This document shows, piece after piece, positions 19,838 to 32,212 of a DNA stretch of 61,003 bases. The translations under genes were made by a program, and so were the position numbers. Source of the DNA: Welwitschia mirabilis. Lineage: Eukaryota > Gnetophyta > Gnetopsida > Welwitschiales. The notes beneath the pieces were generated by a model, which saw only the letters and a list, made by a program, of their open reading frames with translations, was not told the origin of the DNA and did not search any database. The stretch is from assembly GCA_051453625.1 (NCBI GenBank), contig JBOZIK010000001.1:30727310-30788312 (forward strand), read 5' to 3'. The first letter of the stretch is position 1; every line of letters starts with the position of its first letter.

Positions 19838-21200
19838 ATTCTTATTTGTAATTAATATTTTACAAATAAAAATTAGATCCTTCATTGTAGATAGGTTATA
19901 ATGTCATTTTCTCCTCATAGATAATTATGATAGAAAATCATAAACCAAGAAAAAACCAAACTCAAATAGAAGGGATTTTAATAAAACAAAAATAAAATAA
20001 AAGAAATATGTAAAAAGATTAAAGATTAAAGTAGGAATGATCATAGGTTTCAGAATGGATATAACAATGATGATGATAGTTCTTACAATGTAAATAAGTT
20101 TCCTCTATTATAAAACTAGAAATATTAAGCTTCATAGATGCTCAAGCATGGTAACATAATCTCATTTATTATATGAGTATTTGTAAAGACCTTAAATCAT
20201 CTTAGCTTTTATAGCATATCTTTATAAGCATGAAAAGTAGGATGCAATTCCTAAACACCATTAAACATTAATATAAACTATGGAATCAGATGTAAACATG
20301 AAGAAATCACTCAAAAATTATATAAAGCTCAAGATATTTTAGTACAACAAGAAGCATAATAAGTATGTAAAACATCCACCCTTATTATCAAAAAGATTGT
20401 ACTTAAGATTAACTACTATTTCTTTCAATTTATCAAAAGCATTAAAAGTATGTTACTAGCCACATTAAAAATCAAGAGACTAAATGAAAGAATAATAATA
20501 TTTTATTGATAAAATAGAATAAAGCTATAATACATAAACAAAAAACATTAAGCCACAACAAAAATGTGATGCTAGAATCAAGGAAAATCCTATCATAAAT
20601 GAAACATTTATAAGACAGACATTGAAAGCATCAACCTCAGCATGGGGTACAATAGGATTGGTTCCTTTTCAAGCATTAAAGATTTTATAAAGTAGGGCAT
20701 TTGGCCCTTTTTATAGAGAATCTTAGACTTGAAATGATTTGTTCTTTTGTCTCAAAAGAAGTGGTTAATATTCTTCATCTTAAAGTATTTGATAATGTAG
20801 TTGGGATTTTGTCTCATAGGATTTAATATCTTTTACCATAAATAACATGGATTATCATGATGAGTTTAAAACATGGGCTTTAAAGTAAGATTCCTCCACC
20901 AACTAATACCACCATTACATTTCTTTAATGCTACCAACATTTTCTGAAAAATTAAGTTAATCTTTATACCTATGCTACAAAACATAACTAAAGTTCTAAA
21001 AACATTATGAAAAAGGCATAAAATCAAGTATGCCATAAAAAACAATATAAGACAAGTTTTTATATTAAAACAATTAGATTAATATATTTATCTATAATAA
21101 ATTATTTTAAAATACTTGATACAAATGTTAACTTTTAGATGTTAACAAGAACTAACTTGTCTTATCCATGCTAGTTTCTATTATAATTAATTATACACCA
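19838..21200 (-). repeat. Probable gypsy 5' LTR; outer boundary uncertain
   Basis: Position next to the primer site makes this the 5' LTR of the outer gypsy element on the minus strand. A TATA box with the right spacing for U3/R lies at 20704-20718. I could not find the partner LTR in the window, and no TG terminus or target duplication is obvious at the right end, so 21200 is an estimate from sequence texture. Confidence 0.45.
20704..20718 (-). promoter_or_regulatory. Candidate LTR TATA box
   Basis: The minus strand reads CTCTATAAAAAGGGC, a strong plant TATA context inside the presumed U3 region. Transcription would run leftward through the primer site at 19818. Confidence 0.5.
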
Positions 21201-21299
21201 ATATCTATAGAAAAAGAATGTAATTAAATTTATAAAGTTTGTAAATGCATATGTAATTTAAACTAGTTACTAAAAATCTAACCTAAAGTAAGGTAGGAG

Positions 21300-21990
21300 A
21301 TTAAGAAAGTTTTAATCTGATTCTTCTTCTACTTGAAATATTTTTTGAAATTATTTTTTTGCCATAGTAAAGATCTAAAGTACATCTATTAAAGATATAA
21401 GCTTAGAGTTATTATGATCAAATTGCTCTTTTAAGAAATCAAAATCCTTATGACTATCCTACACCTATCAAGCTAATTTCTTTAAAATATCTTCCTATAT
21501 TTAAAGGTAGAACTAATAATCAAGTTCTAATTACTCTTTGTACTTTAATTGGTTTTTTAACGTATTAATTTCTAAGTCCTTAGCCTTTAAATTATTTTAT
21601 AGTGTCATACATTCTAAAGAGATGATGTGGAGATCTGACTTTTTTTATTCTAAAGTTTATAATTATTTCTTGATAACCTTGTTTACATCTTACTCTTTAA
21701 TAATCCTTTTCATGATGTCTAGTTTAATGAGCATTAACACCTTGTGTAGAGTATCAAAATCATCAAGGAACTCTCATAAATCATTAAGCCTCTGTCTTTC
21801 ATCTTTGTATAAAATTTATTTAAGACCTTCATCCCTTTTATGTTTGCTTTGAAATGTAAGCATGTTGAGTCCCTTGGTAAATAACTTGGATCCTTGAGCA
21901 CTGATCTCTACTAGCTTTTTTTTTAATCTTAGAGATATCTAGATGAGGGAAAAAATATGTAAAAGAAGAAATTTTCAAAGAATTCATTAG
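21300..21990 (-). pseudogene. Decayed coiled-coil reading frame
   Basis: On the minus strand around 21720-21520 the sequence reads as heptad-like charged segments (HKVLMLIKLDIMKRIIKE; LECMTL.NNLKAKDLEINTL), broken by stops. Coiled-coil regions of this kind occur in plant copia Gag linkers and in env-like gypsy frames, but I cannot tell which applies. The opposite strand is open for 104 codons (21538-21852) and is hydrophobic, a shadow of the coiled coil. Confidence 0.3.
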
Positions 21991-21999
21991 TTTTTCTTA

Positions 22000-22889
22000 A
22001 GATGTTATCAGTGTTGGACTCCACCTTATTTCCTTTAAACTTCCTTTTAAAAAATCAAAAAATTAATATTTAGGCCTTTCTATTAGGATCCTATGATAGG
22101 AATGGAATTATTTACTAAAGATCATTAGGTCCTATTAGTTAATGTGGTTTTGCTCAAGTAATATTCTTAAATGAAGGGGTTAATTCTTAGATTAGGATTT
22201 AATAAGTCCACTTTAAAAGAGTTATAATATTTTAAGACATTAAGATATGGATAGAAAGCTAGTTCTAAGACTTTGAGGCCATGAGATAGATCTAAATTTA
22301 TCATAGTCTATTTTTTGTTCTCTATCCCTCTAAATTATCATAATGCCTAAAATATATGTTGTTGTTTTTGTGCTTATGATGGATGAAGTAAGCCTTAAGT
22401 AGTTTGATTATATTAGATAGGTTGTATATGTGACTAAGATAATAAGGGTAATCCAATCATTTAGCCATTTTTAAATATGTATCTGTCATGATTGTGATAC
22501 TATAGAATATCTGTCATGATTGTGTCACTATAGAACTAATCTCAAATATAAGATGACTAGGATAATGTCATCTACTTCTTGATCATTATAAATTTATTTA
22601 GAGATTTAGCTATAATTAAGAAACTTTAAACATATAGAGATATGGAATGATGAACTTGTATAGCACCTTACAAGGTATCTTAGCCTTAACACTATGAATT
22701 ATAGTTAAATTTATATGAAAATATACATAACCATAAAACTAATCACTCTCTATTGTATTTATTATTTCTAGATCTAATTCTAGTAGCAAAGTATTAAAAA
22801 TAAACAAATATAAATGTGAGTAAAGAATACTTAGGATTAGCTCATTTAGCTATAAATTAAATAAATCCCTAGTATAAACTATGATAAAA
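22000..22889. other. Unassigned AT-rich spacer
   Basis: I see no frame, LTR boundary or RNA gene here. The only structured item is the 28-bp tandem pair at 22481-22536. Confidence 0.5.
22481..22536. repeat. 28-bp tandem pair
   Basis: Two adjacent 28-bp units start ATCTGTCATGATTGTG and differ at three positions. This is a simple local duplication. Confidence 0.9.
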
Positions 22890-25573
22890 AAATTCTCTTT
22901 ACTCTTACTCTAATTAAGCACTTTTTTTTCCTTCTTACTTTCTTCCTTAATATTTTTACCTAATAGATACAATGGAACCTAGGAATAAATTCTACTTTAT
23001 TAGAATTTCTATATTTGAAGAAATTCAAATCATATTAATAGTATATATTTACCTATAATTAATTTCTAGGTTATTTTGGATTACAAATAATAGCAATGTC
23101 ATAAGTTTGTATCCTCCATTTCTTTCTAGTTTTTCATCATATAAAAGATATCTTATGTATATTTGAGGAGATTTAAACTGGTTGTCAACATACATGGATA
23201 AATTTTAAGTATAATACCTAACCCATATAATGGAAGGTTGCAACTCCAATGAATGGCATTACAATTTGATATCTGACCCCCCTTTTGAACATGAGTTGGT
23301 TCTACTTTAGGTTTTAAACCATACAAACATGGCTTATCTCAACTCCATAGACTTTCACTTCACCTCAATATACCTCCAATACAAGTGATAGATGGTACAT
23401 GAGGTGGATGTATGCTTATAAATAGCCCTTTCTTCCTTGAAGAATCTCTGAATGATGTAACATGATCCATTGATATCAAGGGCTTGAGGTATTAAGTTGG
23501 AATAATTTCATACATGGGTAGGACATTAGAATGGTTATGAAATCCACTTCCACAAGGGTATTATAATAAAAATTCAATGCAACCCACTTTGGTAAAAAAA
23601 ATCTAAGTATGGGAATGGACATTATTAGAATTTTCTTGATTTAGGATATTCAATTAATACACATAAAAATGCATGAAAATAATTCTAACTAATGTGGATA
23701 TGTAATGAATTATTTACCTAGTTCTACTAATTCTAATCATCATTTAGTTCATTTTATATAATTCATTTTATAGAAACAACCATAAAAAAAAGCAAGCATA
23801 CAAAGACATTTCTATTTTCAAGGTTATAATAATAGAACCTAGATAAAGGAAATAATCTTTTCTTTTCTATCTACATAAAGGAAATATCCTTTTCTTTTTC
23901 TTTTAATAATTAAAAAATATTCAAAATGTATTAGATAACATCTTCATAATGTACTTAAAGAAACTAAAACATATCTAAAGCTAAGCCAATCTTAGAATTA
24001 TTCTTCCATGCTCATATGACAATCTCCATGGATTGGTGCAAAGAAGATAAAAAAAAGAAAGTATAGCTCAAGCATAATTGTTAAGATATAAGCACTGATT
24101 CAAGATTTCATATGATTATATTATAATTTAATAAAAATAAGTGATGAGCTAGAGACTACATATGTTATTTAAACTAAAAAGTTGAAAGCTCTTATATTCA
24201 TGCACATTCAAAGTAAGTTAAAGAAAAATGGTAAAAGAGGTATTTCTAAAAATAAATATCACATATAAGTAATTAAACATAAATTTAATGATAGAAAAAT
24301 ATTTTGTATATTTAATTTCCCTATTAAATTTTGTGTAATAATTTTTTTTATAACTATCAAAATTAATTATAACATTTTTGAGCTCTAAGAAGACATTATA
24401 GTTAAAAATTAATAATTAATTAATTGTGAATTAAAAATTAAATTATAGTAGTTTTCCAGAAACTAACACCTAATAGGTTCCTCAAAACTAACTTAAACTA
24501 TCTTGGAATAATAAAAATATTATTGTTGACATTATCATTTAAGGCTAAAACCTATCAAATTTTCTAAAATTATAGTCCTACTACACTACACAAAAATAAT
24601 CATAACTTTTAAATACTTTGAGTTTTTAGGTTATTTAAGATGTTTTGAAATAACTATTAAATTTCCTATAACTTAAGATGCTCAAATTTGCAAATATGTT
24701 TATAGATATGTACAAAAACATAAATTACTTGCTTACTTTTTTTTTATATCTATCTTTCAATGTATTTAAACAAATATTTTTTTAGAAATAATTACTCATT
24801 ATGAAAATTACTATTTGTACATTTTCACATTTATGACACAATCATAGACTTAAGAAAATAATTTATACCTACTAATTAATAAGATATGATGTTTTTATCT
24901 TATGCCTCTATCCTAGAAATTTAATTTTTACTATATTAAGGATATGATAAAGTTTCTACAACTACTTAAGTAATAACTTAGGGCAAAAAAATAATGGATG
25001 CATTAACTAATTAGTTACACCAATATAAATCAATTATAAATGAGAAAAAATTATTATAAGAAGAAAAATCAAATCAATTTAAAAATAAATTAGTATAAGC
25101 CTTTAAATTTTCCATGGAAGAGTACTAGACTAAAGATAATTTTAAGGATTAAAATTTTCATTTAATAAGATGGTTCTAATGCATAATAGATAAAAATAAA
25201 TATAATACTAAAATAAACATGGGTATCCAAATTTCTTTTTCTTTTTATAGTGTATTCCTTGGTCACTTGACCATAATCATCCATTAGTAATCCTCCATCA
25301 CCAAGTACCATAGACCCCTTATATCTCACTATAATGTCTTGGTGGAAGCCAATGGAAGGAAATAATATTTTATAACATAATTGCATAAAAGCCATAAATA
25401 ATTTCCTAATAAAATATTACTTTATTCTAACAGAAAGAGAAATTATATGAACAATATAAGTAAAGTGCTTACTTAGGAAGATTAGTAAGACCTTGATAGT
25501 TGAAGATTGATAAAGATCCAAGATCAAGAATTCCTTACTATAAGCTTTCAAGCTATAAGATCCACAACAAGAG

Positions 25574-25578
<5 letters not shown>

Positions 25579-25608
<30 letters not shown>
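25579..25608. repeat. (GA)15 microsatellite at gap edge
   Basis: Fifteen GA units run straight into the N gap, so the true tract may be longer. It sits where the long LTR's leader would be. Confidence 0.95.
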
Positions 25609-26162
25609 NNNNNNNNNNNNNNNNNNNNNNNNNNNNNNNNNNNNNNNNNNNNNNNNNNNNNNNNNNNNNNNNNNNNNNNNNNNNNNNNNNNNNNNNNNNN
25701 NNNNNNNNNNNNNNNNNNNNNNNNNNNNNNNNNNNNNNNNNNNNNNNNNNNNNNNNNNNNNNNNNNNNNNNNNNNNNNNNNNNNNNNNNNNNNNNNNNNN
25801 NNNNNNNNNNNNNNNNNNNNNNNNNNNNNNNNNNNNNNNNNNNNNNNNNNNNNNNNNNNNNNNNNNNNNNNNNNNNNNNNNNNNNNNNNNNNNNNNNNNN
25901 NNNNNNNNNNNNNNNNNNNNNNNNNNNNNNNNNNNNNNNNNNNNNNNNNNNNNNNNNNNNNNNNNNNNNNNNNNNNNNNNNNNNNNNNNNNNNNNNNNNN
26001 NNNNNNNNNNNNNNNNNNNNNNNNNNNNNNNNNNNNNNNNNNNNNNNNNNNNNNNNNNNNNNNNNNNNNNNNNNNNNNNNNNNNNNNNNNNNNNNNNNNN
26101 NNNNNNNNNNNNNNNNNNNNNNNNNNNNNNNNNNNNNNNNNNNNNNNNNNNNNNNNNNNNNN
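25609..26162. other. Assembly gap, 554 N
   Basis: Unknown bases following a GA microsatellite. Open frames that appear to span it are artefacts. Confidence 0.95.
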
Positions 26163-26453
26163 TACAATGTAAAATATATTATTATGTCCTTTTAAATTTT
26201 TAACTTATTAGATTTATCATGTGATTTTAATTCCTCACATAATGAGATTATCTAATTTTAAATATTTGCATAGCTTTTCTTATAAAAACCTTTTAACATA
26301 ATTTTTATCATTTTCATGGTAAATTATAAAGATTACAAGCTAAGGTTAATGTAAAATGACATCTTATTTAATAATAATAATTAATCATTTGACTGAAAGC
26401 TTAATATATTTAATATTTAAGCAAATAAGGTTTACAAGATATGGGATATGACA

Positions 26454-27011
26454 TTAGTATCTGCTATGGTGATCTTGCTATAGTAATCTAATACAATAAC
26501 TTAGTGTCATCTTCAGTATCATCTAAAGTGTCATTCTAAGTGTCGTCTAGATGACCAACTAGATAACACCTATAATAAGTGCCACAGTACTTAACATAGT
26601 AATCCTAATATAGTAACTCTTCTATAGTAACTTTGCTATAGTAATTTACTCTAGACGGTGCATTATTATCCTTCAAATCATCTCTAGTCATCGAATTAGA
26701 AATAACTCTAAGAGAATCCAAATTGATTATATCGACCCCTATAGAGGATTTTGAAATAGCTGAAATATTGTAATGGCATCACATTCCATTATTATCTTCT
26801 TATTTAGCCATCAAAACTGTATCATAAAAACTTTAAATGGAACATATCTCTAAAATCATCCATAAGTGATCATAAATGTTGAAAAACTATCCTTTCTTGT
26901 TCATCGTTATGGCTACATTACTTTTACTCTTAACTGATTAAAAATCTACTTAAATAGACTTGAAACATACTCTAGAGATGATGTTAAATATCATTACTTT
27001 GATTTGCAACA
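26454..27011 (-). repeat. Gypsy 3' LTR, left end missing
   Basis: It is homologous to about 31480-32021. Shared segments include repeated CTATAGTAA units, CTCTAGACGGTGCATT, and TGGCATCACATTCCATT, which is exact in both. It ends GATTTGCAACA, the same terminus type as the other gypsy LTRs, next to a polypurine tract. The part equivalent to 30531-31480 is absent. At 26453 the sequence switches to the very long LTR. Confidence 0.75.
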
Positions 27012-27040
27012 AAGCCCTTTACTAAGCATTCGTTAGTCTT
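27012..27040 (-). promoter_or_regulatory. Gypsy polypurine tract (third element)
   Basis: The minus strand reads AATGCTTAGTAAAGGGCTT, then the LTR start TGTTGCAAATC. Its upstream GTTAAAGACTAACGAATGC matches GTTAAGAACTAACAAAGGC of the element at 5886-15527, so the two families are related. Confidence 0.65.
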
Positions 27041-28900
27041 TAACAAAAAAACAAAAAAGAATATAAATAAGTTAAACTATAAAAAAATGAAACAGAACAC
27101 TTAAACATAAAGGATCCCATATTGTCAAATATAAAGTGCATATTAAAAAGATATTTCAATTAAAAATCATGAGAAAGATATGTATTAAATTTAAAATAAA
27201 TGTTTTAATTCTATGAAAAAATCCTTTTAATAAACAAATTCATCTGAATTAAATCCAATTTTTTGATGATTCTAAAGATTCCACCCTCATAAAGTAAGTA
27301 AATTCATGTAGAATTTTTAAGAAAGTTTACATGTAATTGTTGGAAGAAATAAGCTAAATGTTTCAAGGGATGTAAAATAAAAAGTAGAAACGAAGAAGGA
27401 AAAAAACACACTAATTTAAAATAAGAAAGGCAAATAAAATAAACTAAAGTAATATAAAGCATCATTGGACTACTTAGATCCTAAATCATTTCCTTTTAAA
27501 ACTTGATACTTTATTTGAAAGAAAAATAAATTCAAATTTTAAAATATTAAATTTATTTTTCTAATGCTTTGATCCTATGCTAAATGAAAAAAGTATGATT
27601 AACAACTTTGAAAATTATAGAACCTAATGGATGAAAAAAAACACATTGCATTAGAACATACTCCAGTTAAATTTGATTACTTATCAATACTATCTCATTC
27701 TAAATTAGAAATAGATGATTCCTGATTAGTAAAACATCATGGTTCTATTTGAATAGCATAGATTGATATGAAAGTGTACTAATTAAATTAACCTATCATA
27801 GCTATAATATCAAGCATTAACTTAAAATATGGACTTGAATATGTGATAATCATAAAATATGTTAAGGTATACCTATTTTTACATTGGATTCATCTTGTTA
27901 TGGAGTGCTCATTTCTGAACTACTGACGTTGTTTTTATCACAAGCCATAGGACTCATCAAATAAGACATAAGCTATTAAGCAACTTTATCCTTGGTGTAG
28001 TAGTCCTTGAGATAGAATGGAAGTGATTATCAAAAAGTTCTTTTGTAATATAGATTGATATTTTATTTTTATTTTGATAATTCTTTCTCTTTTTTTCCTA
28101 TTTCTCTTCAACAAATATAAAAAGAAACTTATGCTTCATTAAAGTACTAATAACTTACATCATTAAGAAAAATGAAGTTGATTAAGAGACAAAGCATATA
28201 ATATAAATAACTTAATTAATCACATCTTCCTCTCCTAAAATGAGAGTTCATAGAAATTTAAATGCCTTTCAATTGGCTAAAATCCAATTGATCATCCATA
28301 AATTGCAAAAGCTTAAAATTCTTAAACATACTACATGATGGAAAATTGAAGTAAAATTAAGTTAATAGATGTTGGAAAAGAGAAGATATTTGAATCATTA
28401 CATTTACATAAGAATAAGCAGTTGATATTCCCTTATAAAAAAAGGCTTTACTAGACTAATTACTTCATGTAGAATGTTTTTTCTTTGATTTGATTTTTTT
28501 CCTATGTCAAAAAGGTAGATCTCCTAATATAGTTATTACATTGTACATTTTTAGAAAAATAAGGACCAAACCCTATAGAAACTAATTAATAAAACATAAA
28601 AGGTATATGACCATTTTTGAGTAAAATCAATTGGTGGAAACAAAAATAAATTGATAACATCCTAATAATACAAATTTCACAAGCAAAATAAGATATTCAA
28701 AATTAAGAAATTTCATTAAAAAGTAACCTCTTATCAAACTGATGTAAAGCATGATTATCATTTCTTGATTCATTAATGGCACTACTCAAACAATGGATCT
28801 AAGAAATTTTTTAAGGCTTCTTAAGATGATTAATTAGGACATGTTTAGTAAGACTAAAAAACTTCCTAAAATTCCACTCAAAACATGAATTTTCATCAAG
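27041..28900 (-). mobile_element. 3' noncoding region of the third gypsy element
   Basis: This is an A-rich region without a frame that I can defend. It lies between the gag remnants and the polypurine tract, where a full gypsy element would have reverse transcriptase and integrase. None of their motifs is visible on either strand. Confidence 0.5.
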
Positions 28901-30510
28901 AACGTAAGGCTTTCCCTAATATAAAACTCTAAGAAATCCCAAATCATATTTTTTAAAAGTAGGAGGTAATGTGGAATTATGGGTATAAGAAAGGATGGTA
29001 TTTTTACTTTCACTTAAAATCATGAGGAAAAGATATGGAGGAATATTTTGAATAGGATTAGACTCTTCAAGTTTAATTACTTCATGGGATATAAGAAGTC
29101 TATCCTTTATTTGATTTTGTTAAATTCTTATAACTTCCTTTTCATCCTACTTTTCTTCATTATTTGAATCATCATGTTGTTGCATATCATCATTCTCCAA
29201 ATAATTCAATTCATCAAAAGTCTTACAAAGAGAAATGTGATCATTATCTTCATCATAGACTGAAAAATTTTCAAATTTCTCATAAATTGATTCTTATATT
29301 TCACATTTATTTTCTAATAGTAAGTGGACATTGGAGATATGATTTAGTATCTTTATACCATCATCTAATGAATTTTCATGCTCATCATTATTATTTAATG
29401 AGTGAGTTAAAATTTCATTGTCATCACTTTAGCTTTCTTCTTTTGGACATTGGTCATCTAAGTGTTCATCATTAAAATATAAGTTGTTACTAGGTGTAGT
29501 AATTTTGATGTTTTCCTCTTCATTCTCAAGGTAAGAGGTAGTAGACACAGTGATAGAGGCTTGAGAATGTTGCTTGTAAGAGAACATTGAGATATTTTAT
29601 TTCATTACATGATTTCTTAAAGTATGCCTATAAGATATGTAACATTTTTATTGGTAGTTGCATGCATATTCTTAAGTTCTTATATTGAATTATAAAGTGA
29701 ATTATCTTGATTGATTAGATGATTGGAATAACTTGGTGGGTTTAATATATGTATTTCTTCTTCATTTTCCTCTATGAAGGGAGATTGAGGTATTTAAATC
29801 ATTTGTAGAATCCCTTTCTAAATGAGGTATAAGTTATAAAATATTGAAAATACTCATTAGTATTCCTACACGAAGGCTAAAAAAAAAAAGGAAAAAAATA
29901 GGTTGGTTGAAAGGATTAAGGATCCTAATTCCTAGTTTTAACATCATTTTTTATTGACCGCTCTTTTTGTAAATATTTCATATAATGTTCTTATATCATA
30001 TTCATAGAATTCAAGTTTTTCTTTTTTTTAAAAATGATTTCTTAAAGGGTTCTTTTACCATTATCCATATAAATATATGAGAAGAATGAAATAAGAAGAA
30101 TTAATTTGAATAGTAAGAAAGATAATCACTAGTATCTCTCAAAGCACAAGGAGTAAATCAATCTCACTAACTAGTCATTTAGCAATATCAAAATAATAAT
30201 ATAAATATACATTTTAGATGGTAATTTTAAGGATTAAACTAAGTGCAAAGATTAGAAAAAAGATAACAGTCTTCAAGTTTATACACAAAACTAACAACAA
30301 TGTGGGAATGAAAAGTTATAAAAATAAAAAATAAAAGAAAAACCAGAAAATTCATGAAAATTTAACTAAACTAAGAAAGCAAAAGTGTAACTTGAACTAA
30401 AAAAGAAAAGAAAAGAAAAATTGTATGTACATACTACATAAGTAAATAACTTAAAATCAGTTTAGTTACTTGAGTAATGAAAATCAATCTTTCAAAATTC
30501 CTTAAACTCA
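28901..30510 (-). pseudogene. Decayed gag of the third gypsy element
   Basis: On the minus strand, about 29830-29590 reads EENEEEIHILNPPSYSNHLI, then LYNSI.ELKNMHATTNKN, then VTYLIGIL.EIM. This resembles the ETRNAKLDNLINILQQIM segment of the gag at 58016-58110. From 29480 to 28950 a very acidic stretch follows (EHENSLDDGIKIL, YDEDNDHISLCKTFDELNYL, LENDDMQQHDDSNNEE), then IPPYLFLMILSESKNT. There are occasional stops. Neither a zinc knuckle nor a protease motif is recognisable. Position between primer site and polypurine tract supports the gag assignment; sequence alone would not. Confidence 0.45.
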
Positions 30511-30529
30511 TCTCCAAAAATAGTATGAA
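30511..30529 (-). promoter_or_regulatory. Degraded tRNA-Asp-type primer-binding site
   Basis: The minus strand reads TTCATACTATTTTTGGAGA at the LTR edge. Compared with TTGGCGCCGTTGCCGGGGA, all but two differences are transitions. On its own this is weak. It is supported by its place at the junction of LTR and gag. Confidence 0.45.
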
Positions 30530-30530
30530 T

Positions 30531-32021
30531 TTACTGCGATATGAATTGTGTGCTTTTCTTTTCATCTTCAAGTAATAATCTTTAATGAAAACCTGTAATG
30601 TTAAGGATCTAACATACATAAAACACACTAGTATAGAGAGTCATCCCGAGTGTCATTCTCTAGAGAAAAATGCAATAGTACATTTGTAAGATTTCTTTAA
30701 TTAAAAAAAGAAGAACTAAAATGATTTTATATTCTAACTCTAGAATGATAAATTAATGAAAATGGAATGATATAATGAATGAATGCAAAATGTAAAGATG
30801 AGATGGAAGCCTACATGAAAATACTAACTAGGTTAACAAACTTGTTGTCATCCAAGTTGGTCCTTATACACTATATCAGAAATCATAGTTAACCTTATGT
30901 AATTAACTTGATTCCAACATAACATATGAAGAACATAAAAGGTAAATTTAAAATAATGCTTTAATTAATATTTTATTAATTAAAATTTCCACATCCTCTT
31001 ATAAAACAAAAGCTCCTCAATGAAGAAGACACAGTGCAACATCAAGAAATGTCTTTCTCTACAACTATGATGGATCCCTTGTACAAAATGCTTTTATTTC
31101 ATAAGAGATTTTAATGCACTAAAGATGATAATTAAGGGATCTAATGGGAGTATTTATAGCTTTGTATTTGATGATTAGAATAGTTAAAGAGTAGTGACAA
31201 ACTAAGAGGAATCATATGAATGATTTCATAATTGATTGAGTTCATTTTAAATTCATTAAAGTTGTCATTCATTTAGATGTCACCTAGACAATAGGGTGGA
31301 TTACATTTCATCTTCTTTTCTAATGATGTCTTATCCTCCACATGACTTCCTAAGGTAACTGATGTGTATCATTCATCTAGTTTCATTAGGATGACTAAGT
31401 GAATTACTATTAGTGAAAAAATAATATTTCTAGTTTTGTATACTATTTGTCATTCTCTAAGTTTCATTCAGATGACCATATGAATAACAACTATAGTAAC
31501 TTACTATAGTACTTCTCATCTTGGTTGTCATCTATACAATCAAGTAGACGATATCTATAGTAACTGCTGTAGTACTTGCTATAGTAATCCTGCTACAATA
31601 ACTTTGTTATAGTAACTTGCTCTAGATGATGCATTGTTCTCCTTGAAATCATCTCTACTTATCATCTCTTAATTCAAGATTAACTTCTTAGGTTTTAAAG
31701 CATTAGAAACAACTCCAAGACCATCCAAATTGATCATATAAACCCTTATTAAGCATTGCGATGATAGCTAGAATATTTCAATGGCATCACATTCCATTGT
31801 TATCTACTTATCTAGACATCAGAAGTTTATCATAAAGACCTTGAATGGAATATGTCTTGAAAAACATCCATAATTGGTCAAAAATGTTGGTAAATTAATT
31901 CTTTCTTGTTGATAGTACTGGTTACTCTACTTTTTCTATTAATTAATTAAAAAAACTACTCAAATGGACCTAAAACATAGTTTAAGAATAATGTTAAATA
32001 TTACCAATTTAATTAATGACA
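30531..32021 (-). repeat. Gypsy 5' LTR (third element)
   Basis: The right two-fifths match 26454-27011. The left part shares CACACTAGTATAG with the LTR at 5886 (5971-5983), so this is a related family. A leader-like stretch near 31000-31090 (ATGTCTTTCTCTACAACTAT, GATGGATCCC) matches the LTR of that family at about 6365-6395. CTATAGTA-type tandem words lie at 31485-31620 and GTCATC-type inverted motifs at 31262-31300 and 31370-31520. The right end, near TAATGACA, is less certain. Confidence 0.65.
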
Positions 32022-32207
32022 TAATATAAATTTTTATTTTAATGAAATAATAGTTATTTATTTTTTACTTTGAGTTGTAAATAACCTCATACTTATAGTG
32101 TTTAAGTAAAACTATATTTTTAATTTCTTTTAATAACTAATTAAATACTTTAAGTCTAATTTTGGAATGTAGTTACTTTTGTTTGATGGATTTTGAGCAT
32201 AGTAGTT
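32022..32207. other. Short AT-rich flank
   Basis: About 190 bp lie between the third gypsy element and the copia insertion. No feature was seen. It would be continuous with 40819 onward before the copia insertion. Confidence 0.5.
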
Positions 32208-32212
32208 CTTCT
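32208..32212. repeat. Target-site duplication CTTCT (left copy)
   Basis: CTTCT is repeated at 40814-40818 just outside the other LTR. Confidence 0.85.

Larger units (their letters stand above)
22890..26453 (-). repeat. Very long gypsy-type LTR, copy 1 (gap inside)
   Basis: The stretch is co-linear, same orientation, with 46020-49846. Shared landmarks include the TAGTACCTAACC-like segment (23210-23225 and 46314-46325), GGATGTATGCTTATAAATAG (23402-23421, with GGATGCATGCTTATAAATAA at 46507-46526), and CTAAGTATGGGAATGGA (23603-23619, GGGAATGAA in the other). A leader-like part follows around 25140-25580. On the minus strand the right end reads TGTCATATCCCATATCTTG, an opening typical of Del/Tekay-type gypsy LTRs. 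The left limit is approximate. A 554-N gap (25609-26162) interrupts it. It abuts the truncated LTR of the next element directly. Confidence 0.5.

Noticed and set aside
21538-21852. 104-codon plus-strand frame resembling a membrane protein
   Set aside because: Antisense to a charged coiled-coil frame, which explains the hydrophobic reading.
25500-26195. Long open frames spanning N runs (also at 11596-12101, 12894-13304, 55604-57109, 56016-57017, 60040-60325)
   Set aside because: They are open mainly because unknown bases contain no stop codons. Only the parts outside the gaps were interpreted.
29164-29475. Histidine-rich 103-codon plus-strand frame, at first suggestive of a metal-binding protein
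   Set aside because: It is the complement of an aspartate/asparagine-rich acidic gag segment (ATGATG runs); there is no independent support.
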